From: Polytrichum commune | Lineage: Eukaryota > Streptophyta > Polytrichopsida > Polytrichales > Polytrichaceae | DNA: 64,000 bases | NCBI GenBank assembly: GCA_950295325.1 | Contig: OX485803.1 | Location: 7,812,001 to 7,876,000, forward strand | Reading direction: 5' to 3' | Shown: positions 55,781 through 64,000 of the stretch, in pieces | Position numbering within the stretch: the first letter of the stretch is position 1 | How the letters are laid out: every line of letters starts with the position of its first letter | Program-made: the position numbers and the translations under genes | The notes under the pieces: model-generated | The model's input: only the letters and a program-made list of their open reading frames with translations | The model's database searches: none | Told to the model about the DNA's origin: nothing

Positions 55781-56480
55781 TGGCTGATGCAGCTCATGAA
55801 ATTGACAGGATGAGCATTGAATAAGTTGGTTCGGACACCATTTTGCAGCAAACTCTGTGCTAGTCCCAAGAAAACCTTGGACGGTTGTGCAGTCAGGTAG
55901 TGAGCATGTGCATGTGAGGCTGTGTCCTCGAAACTAACCTGGTCGTGATGTCGAGGCTGCAAGTGGTTAGATCAATTTGTAAACTGGACAAGGCCCGAAT
56001 ATCATACGAAAGGATTCAGAAGGACATCCATAGTTTTTCTACATCACTTAATTTTTTTAGTTTGGGTCAGAGCATAATGTAAGGTGTATGAAAGACTATC
56101 ATTTTCATATACTATTTACAATTAGGTGTATTTCATATATAAGCTACGTCAAAGTGTTCACAAATTGATAGCTTAGTGTGTGATATTCATTTTCGTATCT
56201 AATTGTTGATTATTGTCCCCATGGAGAATACATTGGATCAAGGTCGATGCGAACATGGAGTCGAGCCAGTTGAAGGTTTCCTGGTCGTGAAGACTAGTAA
56301 TGGCTTGTTCAATATACAAGAGGGCAAGCTCCTCCAGCTTGACACGCCCATCCAGCCACAATCATCGAGTGCAATCAAACAGTGCGTTGGCATCCAGAAT
56401 AGCAACAACCCACAAGTTGTCGCGTGGGGTTTATTATTAGAAGTGACGTGCATTGACACATGAAAGACTGTCATTTTCAA
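55760..56480 (-). pseudogene. Two decayed duplicates of the hydrolase last exon
   Basis: At 56,203-56,480 the minus strand reads ELALLYIEQAITSLHDQETF, a damaged version of ELALAYAEHAITSLHNQQIF in the intact exon. At 55,760-55,975 a further worn copy retains GACGGTTGTGCAGTCAGG and flanks. Both lie directly 3' of the gene in the same orientation, so exon 2 was tandemly duplicated and the copies decayed. Confidence 0.65.
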
Positions 56481-56600
56481 TTTTTTACAACTATGTGTGT
56501 AAGGTGAGTTACCTTGAAGTTGTTAAATTTTTTATCTTTTTCATGTGTGACATTCTTTTGGACACCCCAACTGTGATTAGTTTCCCCTTGGGAGAATAAT

Positions 56601-57113
56601 TCATTCATTTGAGATTGGTGCAAACAATGTGGAGTCGAACCAATCAAATATTTGTTGGTTGTGAAGACTGGTAATGGCATGCTCAGCGTACGCAAGGGCG
56701 AGCTCCTCCCGAACATGCTCCTCGAGGCACAACCGTCCAGGTGTGCAGTCAGGCAGTGCACCCGCGTCTCGGATGGCAACGATCCATGAAAGGTCGTCCT
56801 TGGGATTTGTTTTAAGAAAATGGCGCGCATTGAGACACCCATGTCTTTGCAGAGCCTGGACCATTCTCCTGGAGGTTTCGCAGCAGAGGCATGGTATGCG
56901 CTCGTTAAAGAAAAGAGGATGAATGCAGAGCTCAAGACTCGCAAGGATGCGGACACGCACACCTTTCTTCTTCAATACATCATAGTTTCGTTCTATGGGC
57001 AGTGCAAATCCACTGGGTCCATTATCTTTGGGCATGTAGCTGAAGAAAGTGGGTGGGAAGCTTGCGTCTGCTCGCATAATTGCGGAGTGTTCTCCAGGAG
57101 CGTTCATGAGAGC
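56601..57113 (-). CDS. Hydrolase exon 2: C-terminal half
   Basis: It begins ALMNAPGEHSAIMRADASFP and ends ITSLHNQQIFDWFDSTLF plus a short tail, with a stop at 56,601. Helical residues LCCETSRRMVQALQ and the HVREELALAYAEHA region fit a lid/C-terminal helix. Confidence 0.75.
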   Translation of the reverse strand, partial: ALMNAPGEHSAIMRADASFPPTFFSYMPKDNGPSGFALPIERNYDVLKKKGVRVRILASLELCIHPLFFNERIPCLCCETSRRMVQALQRHGCLNARHFLKTNPKDDLSWIVAIRDAGALPDCTPGRLCLEEHVREELALAYAEHAITSLHNQQIFDWFDSTLFAPISNE

Positions 57114-59005
57114 CTGCCGCCATCACAAATGTTGCAGGAAGATTGTGAGCAACTTTGTTTTTTGACTTACCAGGGACTTTGATGTGCGATATATATGTAT
57201 CACAAATGCTCAAGAAAGATCAAGTAAATCAACTATGAGATTGTCACAAATGCTGGAGAAAGATTTCGCAAGTAGTTTTGTGCAGACAAGAATTTTAACT
57301 GAGAACCTGCTGATGTGGAAGGTGTGTCACACACTGTCAAAAAAGCAATGACGAAATTTCCAGAAAGATCAAAATAATTTACAAGTGGGATTGTCATAAG
57401 GTAGTATGTGAGCCTCATGTAATAACGCTTCTTAATTGAACACCCATATTTGAATGGCAGTTGAATGGTGTATGGCAAAGGTTTGTAATTAGGAATGGAC
57501 ACCAACAAGACATATGTTATGATGAGATTGGAGTATGTGACCAAAATAGAAACACCATCCTAGGTTCAATTGTTAACACAATTGAGTGGGCCTAAGTGAT
57601 CAATTAAATTGAATGAGAAACTCCACTTTGACCTCTTATAACTTTTGCATCTCATCATTTATTCTGAAACTTGAAATGACAGTCTTTGCAATTGCTAACC
57701 GAATGAAACAGCGCCCAGCTGAGAACAATTTCAGAGGTGGACATGCCCACAACAGGACCGCATTCTAACTTTTTAGATGCTTAAGAAATACTTGTATGTG
57801 ATTTTGAGCAGGTAAGATTTCTAAGCAGGGATTCGATGTGCAAGCTGTGTCACAAATGTTGGAAGAAGAATTGTAATGCATGTGTGCGTTATGTGATCAT
57901 TCTCCTTAACTGGAACCTATATTTGAGTGGTACATGGCGCGACTTGAAGTTAAGAAAGGACCCCAAAACGTCAGTCACAATGAGATTAAACTATGTGCTC
58001 AAAATGTGGTCACCATTCTAGGTTCAATAGTGAGCACAATTGGCAGGGCCCATACGATCATTGAAAGGTAAGAGAATCTTCACTTTGGTCTTTTGCATCT
58101 CAACTTATTTTTAAAACCTGGAAAGATAGTGTTCTTGATTCATCGCAATTCCCAATCCGACCCAAGAGCCTAAAGTGTCTGTGGAGTTCGAAGTACCCCA
58201 CAATAGGGCCACATACTTAATACGTTTAAGCAAATTTTAAGCAGATGAGATTTTCTAGCCAGGGACTTGATGGGCAAGTTGCAAGACGAATGTTGAAAGA
58301 ACGATTAAGTTACGACACAGATTGTGCAGAATTTTATCACCAGGGACTTTAATGTGAATGATGTCACAATTCTTCAAGAAAGACTGACTCGCTAATTGCA
58401 ACGAGAATGATATAATTGTTGATTTGGAGTGCAGGTGAGGAGTTGCTCACCAGGGATTTGATGTCCAAGACATCGACGACCATGGTGGAGAAGTTCCCGC
58501 CGGCCGAGTTGCCCAGCGCCGCCAGTGGCAGTCCTTGCAAGCACTGCTCCTCGATCCATTCCTCCATGATGGTGCGCACGTTCAGCACATCCTTGGAGTC
58601 TTGGGGTGGCCAGATATCCCAACTCTCGTACTTGGCGCTCTGGATGGCAATGGTGGCGTAGCCGCGCCGCAATCCCTCCAGCGTCTGCCGCCGGTCCTCG
58701 GGGAGGCCGTAGCAGAGGTGGCAACCCTCGGAGCGGTCGAAGTAGCTTAAGGCGGAGCGTGTCCTCCCGTGCACCAGCAGCAGAATGGCTCTGGGATTCA
58801 GCGGGACCTGGTACACCACATTCACGCCACATCGCACCTGGTGCACTGGGTCGAACTCTTTGTCCTTGGGGCAATGCCTGCCACCGTGGGACGGCTGCAA
58901 TAGCTTGTTGCCATCCTCCAGCGTCTTTGGAGATGACGCAATGATCGCTCTCACGAAGAGGTGAGCGAAGGTGGGGAGGAGGAGGAGGATGACAGTCTTG
59001 GCCAT
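56601..59005 (-). CDS. Alpha/beta-hydrolase-type protein, two exons (355 aa)
   Basis: Exons are 59005-58451 (185 aa) and 57113-56601 (170 aa), phase 0 at GTGAGC and CGGCAG (DIKSL|ALMNAPGEH). The N terminus MAKTVILLLLPTFAHLFVRA is a likely signal peptide or membrane anchor. NPRAILLLVHGRTRSALSYF fits the HG oxyanion region, and LAALGNSAGGNF is the G-x-S-x-G nucleophile elbow. In exon 2, SFPPTFFSYMPKDNG and ELCIHPLFF follow the fold, the His being a candidate third triad member. Substrate unknown; an esterase-like role in the secretory path is inference. The 1.3-kb intron is packed with diverged repeats, including copies resembling the exon 1 border. GC is higher in exon 1 than around it. Confidence 0.78.
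57180..58440. repeat. Diverged repeats filling the hydrolase intron
   Basis: Units beginning CAGGGA(C/T)TT(T/C/G)GATG followed by GTCACAAATG(T/C)T..A(A/G)AA occur near 57,172, 57,827, 58,259 and 58,342, echoing the exon 1 border (CAGGGATTTGATGTCC). Two copies of the dispersed repeat (57,500-57,720; 57,955-58,180) are interleaved, giving a period of roughly 430 bases. Confidence 0.6.
58451..59005 (-). CDS. Hydrolase exon 1: signal peptide and nucleophile elbow
   Basis: The ATG at 59,005 is preferred over upstream non-ATG codons. It carries HGRTRS, CHLCYGLPEDRRQTLEG and GNSAGG. The donor GTGAGC is at 58,450. Confidence 0.8.
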
Positions 59006-59019
59006 TTTTGGCAAGGAGA

Positions 59020-59990
59020 AACTCTACTCAGGAATTCTGTTGAATCTCAGAAGATCTCACCACCAATGGTGTCGTGATCATACTACATGAAAGTTTGCAA
59101 TGTGATGAGAATGCCGGGGAAGTACATACAGGTGCAATGACACAGGTGAGAAGCCTCGTAATGCCCCAAATTCTCCCGTCTGCAAGGGACAAATTAAGAT
59201 ATCTGCAACTCATCAGAGAGAATTTTAGCTGCGTTTGCAAGATTCATTGCTGATATTGTGATTTCACTACATGAATGTGTGACCTGATTAAGAGGATGAT
59301 GGAGTAGGACAGTTTTAACAAGAAAGCACACATACCCCACAGGAGAAATCCTCATGAGCACACCGTCACGCTTCAAACCCTCCTGTCCGCAAATTAAGGA
59401 CAAATTAAGAGCTCTGAAACTCTTAAAAGAGAATTGCAGTTGGGTTTGCAAGATTCATCGCTAATATTATGATTTCACTCCCTGAATGTATGACCTGGCA
59501 AAGGGGGTGATGGAGGAGAACATAAAGGTGCAATAACACAGCAGCACACACCACCCACAGGAGAAAATCCTCGTGCGAACACTAATGCTCCATGTCTGCA
59601 AGGAGCAGATTAAGATTTCTGAAACTTATCAGTCGTGAGTGCATATGCGTTTAAGATTCAAGCTGATATAGTGAATTCACCACCTGAATGTAAACACCTG
59701 GTAAAGAGGATGATGGAGGACAGATGCATTAACACAGCACACTTGACCCAGGGGAGAAAGTCCGTGTGAGCACACTGTAATGCTCCAAATCCTCCTGTAT
59801 GCAAGGGACAAACTAAAGTATTTGAAACTCAGAAAATAGAATTTCAGTTGTGTTCACAAGATCCATTGCTAATATTGCGATTACATGACGTGAATATACG
59901 ACCTGGTAAAGAGGATGATGGAGGAGGACAGGTGCAACAACAAAGCACACACGACCAAAAGAAGAATCCTCGTGGACATATTGTATACTC
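59020..59990. repeat. Tandem repeat, 4-5 diverged units of 200-220 bp, upstream of the hydrolase
   Basis: Units share CAAGATTCATCGCTAATATT, GTGATTTCAC..C.TGAATGT, GACCTGGTAAAGAGGATGATGG, CACACCC..AGGAGAAATCCTC and TGCAAGG.ACAAATTAAGAT(C/A). Recognisable starts are near 59,229, 59,449, 59,655 and 59,853. No gene. Confidence 0.75.
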
Positions 59991-59994
59991 CAAA

Positions 59995-60717
59995 TAAGGT
60001 AGAGGGTGCTAAAGCCAACACCCCATCCAGAACCAACACCTATAAACGCCTCCCAATTGCCAACACTCTACAACCTTGAACTGTACCGGCGGTGTACGAG
60101 TGTCTAGGCCCACAGAGTGACGGTTTTAGGTGTCATTAGTGGTGCCACCTCATAGCGGCCTCCATGACCTTCATGTAGGGTATGTAACGGGCTCCACTCT
60201 ATCTCGGGTTGGTTCAAGGTGGGATTAGGGTGGCTTGTCAATGCCTATTCTAGTCATTCTATTCACAATGCCAAGGAGGTAGGCCCACAAAGCACAAAAG
60301 GGTCATTTCCCGGGATGCAAAGGGGGTCGGTTCCCGGGATGCAAGGTGATGGTTTTGCAAGCGAACCGGGAGGGATCATGGAGGTAGCCGTGTGGCTTTG
60401 CATACCATTACTACTTGGGCTTTGATGTAGTTTGGGTCTAGTACCCAGCTATGTTGTGTTGGTTATAGGCAATGAAGGTGGGGGTCCTCATTATATGCGA
60501 GGTTGCCATACATGGGGCCTATGGATTGGTATAAGGAAGCTAGTAGTTTTGACTTTGAATATTCATCAAATATTCAATTGAGACTAAAAATATTTGTTCT
60601 TTCTTGATTCCTATGTTTAGCCCAAAGGCTAATATGAATATATATTCTATATATCAACCACATAGCCATATGTATGTGCAATAGCTTAAAGTGTTGGTTT
60701 AAGCACCCTCTACCTTA
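59995..60717. mobile_element. Inverted-repeat element with TAAGGTAGAGGGTGCT ends
   Basis: The left end TAAGGTAGAGGGTGCTAAAG, then CCAACAC, and the right end (GTGTTGGTTTAAGCACCCTC then TACCTTA) pair over about 27 bases with one indel. Ends resemble those of the 21.3-kb element and a single end near 27,635-27,656, suggesting one family (possibly PIF/Harbinger-like). No transposase inside; a 68-residue frame at 60,219 has no motif. Confidence 0.6.
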
Positions 60718-62439
60718 CCGTGTGCAGTGAAAAAATTCGTAGTTATGAACCTCATCAAATGACAGTCAGATATATGAGGACGTAGCTTAGTCCAAGCACG
60801 AAGTGTAGCGTATTTTTAGGCAGACTCCATCCTTACTTCAAGGTGCATGAATATGGCATCTGCAGGAAGGATGTAGTCAGACGATAATCATATCAGATAC
60901 ATATAGCGTGTAATCGATTTGTTGCGATTTGTAAGCAATCTGAATGCACAAATTTCGTACCTGATGTGGTAATGATTTCCCGAGTTGAAAATTAATAATG
61001 ACAGACGCAAGTCCTAGGGGCGTGACCACCAATAATGTTCCTGCCAGAGCTATTTACAGGCTGCGATGGGAAAATTGCTAATATAATGTGATGAATAATA
61101 AAGTGTGAAACTCAAAATCCAAAGAAGTTCATGTAATTTTAGACGTCACGAGTGGACTAGACAAATTGGTCACCATTAGAGATCATCGCCAAAGCTCTAC
61201 TTGGTCGAAGTGAAAGATACCCCCTTATGTAACATGGAATTCTATATTTGTGAGGAAATTCATATTTTCCTCCTGAAACCTTCAAAGCTTACGATTTTGA
61301 CCGAGGTGAGCATAATACTGTATCAAGAAAATTTTCTGGTTAGGGTATGTTTTCTGATTAGGGTATGATGGCTTTAGAAAGTTAGCGCCAATTAAGTGAA
61401 GTTAAATTTTCATGACACGTTTCTCTTATTCCAATGAAAACTCAAGAAAGATGGTGACATTTTTGCAGTCAAATGTGATGAGTTCATACCTTGAGCCAGT
61501 GAGTGAAGATAGTTCTTTCCAGTTTTTAAGCCAGCAGCTGTAAGACCACTATGAGGACATACCTACGAATGCTTTCTGCTGGGAAAGGAAAATTTGGAAA
61601 CTACGATATTGATCAACGCAATTCTATTCTGAAGGCCAAGGAACAATCGTAAATTTTGTACTCCCAGTTCCCGCTGCGAACAAAGCATGTAAACAGCAAA
61701 ATGTGGGGAAGTGGTAGCAATGGGAACCAAAATCTGAGATCAGACAGTAAACGTAAGCGGATCAAACCAATTAGTGTGAATAACTGAAGACAAATTTTGC
61801 AGGCCCAACAATTGCTTAATCTGTGAGATATCTAAAGTCTAAAGTAATTTCATGAAATGTCAGGCAAATGCCGGGCAAAGTGGATACATAAATTGTCATA
61901 AACTCAAATCTTACAGAAAATGATCCAATTTCTTTTCTCTCTTGGCCTATGTTACAAACCATGAATCTTCCCCCAAGAATCCCCTCACCCTTAACTTTGT
62001 CCTCCCATTATCTATACACAAGGAGAGGGGAAATCCAAGTCGTCTTGAATTCAAGTTCCCCAACCTTCTCAGACCAACCTCAATCTCATTCTTTACTACT
62101 GTACAGTTGCACCAGCAGATCTTCTAAACAAAGGGCAACACAATTCGAATGTGTGGAATACCCTTTTCCTATCAAAGACACGAGTTTATACCTGCCATTT
62201 GATGCCATATTCAGCTGCATCTGCATAAACCCATCTCTACAAGACTGGATTTGGCCATATCAAATTTTGTTGATGGCAGGTGGATCTGGATGAGGACGAC
62301 AGCAAAGGAAAAGGATAGTGACCTCAACTTAAAGGAAGGGAAGATAGGCACCGGAGATTGGGCCTTTTTGGAAGCTGCATGTAGACGTAAAGGTCACTTG
62401 TAATGAACTGCACAGGTTTGATCATTTAGACTGAGCTGT
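60718..62439. other. Intergenic between inverted-repeat element and VASt gene
   Basis: No gene recognised. The part just below 62,440 must include the 3' UTR of the minus-strand VASt-type gene. Confidence 0.5.
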
Positions 62440-62667
62440 TCATACTCCAGTCGTTCTTTTGTCATCCTTGCCACTACTGTGATGGACTTCTTGAACAGTA
62501 AATCTTAAGAGTTGATGTGCTTGATCAGTCATATAATCTACAATGTTTTTCGTGATTTTCTTCTGATCTAATTCTGTGCTTTTGTGCCATGCAACTCCCA
62601 CGAAGACCTTCACATGCGTGGTGATTGGCTCCAACGATAATGTTTCATGTTCCCTTCTAACCTGTAC
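62440..62667 (-). CDS. VASt last exon
   Basis: The acceptor CTGCACAG precedes GTACAGGTTAGAAGG. It codes VQVRREHETLSLEPITTHVK onwards and ends at TGA 62,440-62,442. Confidence 0.85.
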   Translation of the reverse strand, partial: VQVRREHETLSLEPITTHVKVFVGVAWHKSTELDQKKITKNIVDYMTDQAHQLLRFTVQEVHHSSGKDDKRTTGV

Positions 62668-64000
62668 CTGTGCAGCATGAATGAAATTCTCACATATCTA
62701 TCATATCTTTGAAAGGAGAAATTTCTTTCAGAGCCACAAACACATCACGTATATTAGGTCGGGGACAATCTAGGAAAGTCAGACTTTCATCAATAACAAC
62801 AACGAGGCCTAAGTAGTGTCGATGATAATTAAGAAAAAGAGGACTCACCTGAAAATGATCACCAAATGGCACATCGTGAAGTGTGAGGATCTCATCAATA
62901 GTCAGCTTCTTCTTATCATCAGAGGCTGTTTGTTGCTGGATACATGAAACCTTGCTCCCAAATTGACTCAACTTCTTGTTGAGATTGTAGCTGATCTGTC
63001 GCCGTTGAACCCCAGATTTTTTCTCCACAAGCTCCCAAGGTGTACTACTGTAATTAACGATTCCCAGTTTTTCATTTACGGACTTATCCATCCTGTCATC
63101 ATTCAGAACTGCTAGAACTGATTCAACCTGCAACATAAAAACATCAATGTCAGTCGAGTCATTATAGCTTTAGAGCTCTTGAGATACCTGTGGCTTTTCA
63201 AATGATGCAGAAGGCGCAAAATCCCGTAATGAAGACGAGATGCTCTATGTAGGCACTTGAAATCAATAGAGGTCCAAGAATTGATTTTGCTTCAAGCCCT
63301 TGTGGGAAGCAGGCTTGCTTCGAGATACATGTTGGAACTTGATTCTCTGTCCAAACGTCATAACTTCCATGTGGATCTCTTCTCAAAATAGACTTAAAAT
63401 TTTCTATAGTTTGGCCCTTAGATTTCTTATTCAGATCAGAGGAGAACAACCTAGATATATCAAATCGACATACTACTATGCATGCACCAGACTGCAGAAC
63501 ACCAAACTAAAATTCAACCCACCTGGAGTGTTATATGCAGATGATGAGAGGTTTAGTAGAATCCTGGGCAGTATCACAATGCTTTGTTCATAACTAGGAA
63601 TAGGCCACATAGTCATATGCACTGAAGAACAGAGAATCCGCATATTATACTACCTGACATTGACGCAATTCCTATCATCGACTGTCCCTTCCAATCAAGA
63701 GAGACCTTCTAAAGTAGAGATTTGAAGATACTGACTGCCAAGTCGGGAGGTATTTCAAAAATTCGACACTTTTGTGTAATTCTCACATGAGTAATTAATT
63801 AGCAGAGTGTGGTTATGCACCTGAGAGAATAAATTACCCTGCAGCTACATGACTGGGATTTCATAATATTCTCAGAGGTGATTTAAAGATTCACCAAATA
63901 GAAAAATCTGACAGAGGAGCAAGAGCAGAGGAGTAGAGTGTAGACGATGCTCACAGTAATGGGAATCTCAAGAGAATCCACCTCAGGCATAGTGGCCTCT
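62440..64000 (-). CDS. C-terminal VASt-domain part of a C2/GRAM/VASt-type protein (partial)
   Basis: Three exons are visible: 64000-63955 (continues off the window), 63127-62849 and 62667-62440. All are phase 0. They read ATMPEVDSLEIPI(T), then VESVLAVLNDDRMDKSVNEK and TPWELVEKKSGVQRRQISYN, then TLHDVPFGDHFQ, and in the last exon LEPITTHVKVFVGVAWHKST and KITKNIVDYMT. The order matches the C-terminal VASt (StART-like) domain of plant C2/GRAM proteins such as the Arabidopsis At1g03370 type, implicated in lipid or sterol handling at membranes. Expected C2 and GRAM domains would be beyond 64,000. No damage is seen, and it looks like a normal host gene. Confidence 0.85.
62849..63127 (-). CDS. VASt exon (core)
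   Basis: The acceptor TATGTTGCAG precedes GTTGAATCAG, and the donor is GTGAGT at 62,848. 93 codons. Confidence 0.88.
63955..64000 (-). CDS. VASt gene upstream exon (cut by window edge)
   Basis: Fifteen codons ending IPIT precede the donor GTGAGC at 63,954. The 827-base intron between this and 63,127 holds no further exon in frame. Confidence 0.75.

Noticed and set aside
1-64000. tRNA, rRNA or organelle-derived sequence
   Set aside because: Only tRNA-like SINE heads were seen; no complete tRNA cloverleaf or rRNA motif was recognised by eye. A covariance-model scan would be decisive.

Overview
The window looks like nuclear DNA from a land plant with a large, transposon-filled genome. Evidence: plant-type CACTA (En/Spm) transposase domains (transposase-associated, TNP2, DUF4218, DUF4216, TNP1), a Stowaway MITE starting CTCCCTCCGTCCC, short TTTAGGG/CCCTAAA telomere-type runs, GT-AG introns, and the 3' end of a plant C2/GRAM/VASt-type gene. 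The species cannot be fixed from the sequence; a non-seed plant (fern, lycophyte or bryophyte) is a guess only. All functions come from motifs read by eye; no database search was run.

Layout. 1-7.6 kb: decayed non-autonomous elements (foldback 425-1129, hAT 3090-3829 with a perfect 8-bp target duplication, a tRNA-derived SINE near 6.3 kb). 7,646-19,869: a complete 12.2-kb CACTA element with 29-bp inverted ends and a GAT/GAT duplication, carrying a four-exon TNP2-type gene on the minus strand and a three-exon TNP1/TNPA-like gene on the plus strand, transcribed divergently. 19.9-22.2 kb: two inverted-repeat elements, one with a nested Stowaway MITE. 22.6-26.7 kb: a plus-strand multi-exon locus containing an FCP1/NIF-like HAD phosphatase domain followed by exons coding internally duplicated unknown proteins. 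26.7-31.6 kb: no recognisable gene.

31,608-49,051 is the most remarkable region: a 17.4-kb element with perfect 28-bp inverted ends and a 4-bp GTAA duplication, inserted into a dispersed repeat whose uninterrupted copies occur elsewhere in the window. Its plus-strand gene (45.4-48.5 kb) codes a DUF7869-like protein with DDE-transposase-like acidic motifs; the 4-bp duplication suggests a Sola-like superfamily. Minus-strand cargo comprises (i) a three-exon gene of about 1,170 residues whose first part resembles a ParB/DGQHR domain and whose later part resembles a degenerate beta-class DNA methyltransferase, (ii) a second FCP1/NIF-like HAD phosphatase homologous to the one at 23 kb, and (iii) lysine/glutamate- and proline-rich exons. 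Roughly 40 copies of a 22-bp palindrome (10-bp arms, two variable central bases) lie in its promoters, introns and even exons, in arrays of 4, 6, about 9 and 17. I see the palindrome nowhere else in the window.

49-64 kb: intergenic repeats (a second hAT copy at 54.5 kb, MITEs, a four-copy dispersed repeat), then what look like ordinary host genes: a secreted or ER alpha/beta-hydrolase-type gene (exons 59,005-58,451 and 57,113-56,601, minus) with decayed duplicates of its last exon downstream and a 200-bp tandem repeat upstream, and the last three visible exons of a C2/GRAM/VASt-type gene running off the right edge (minus).
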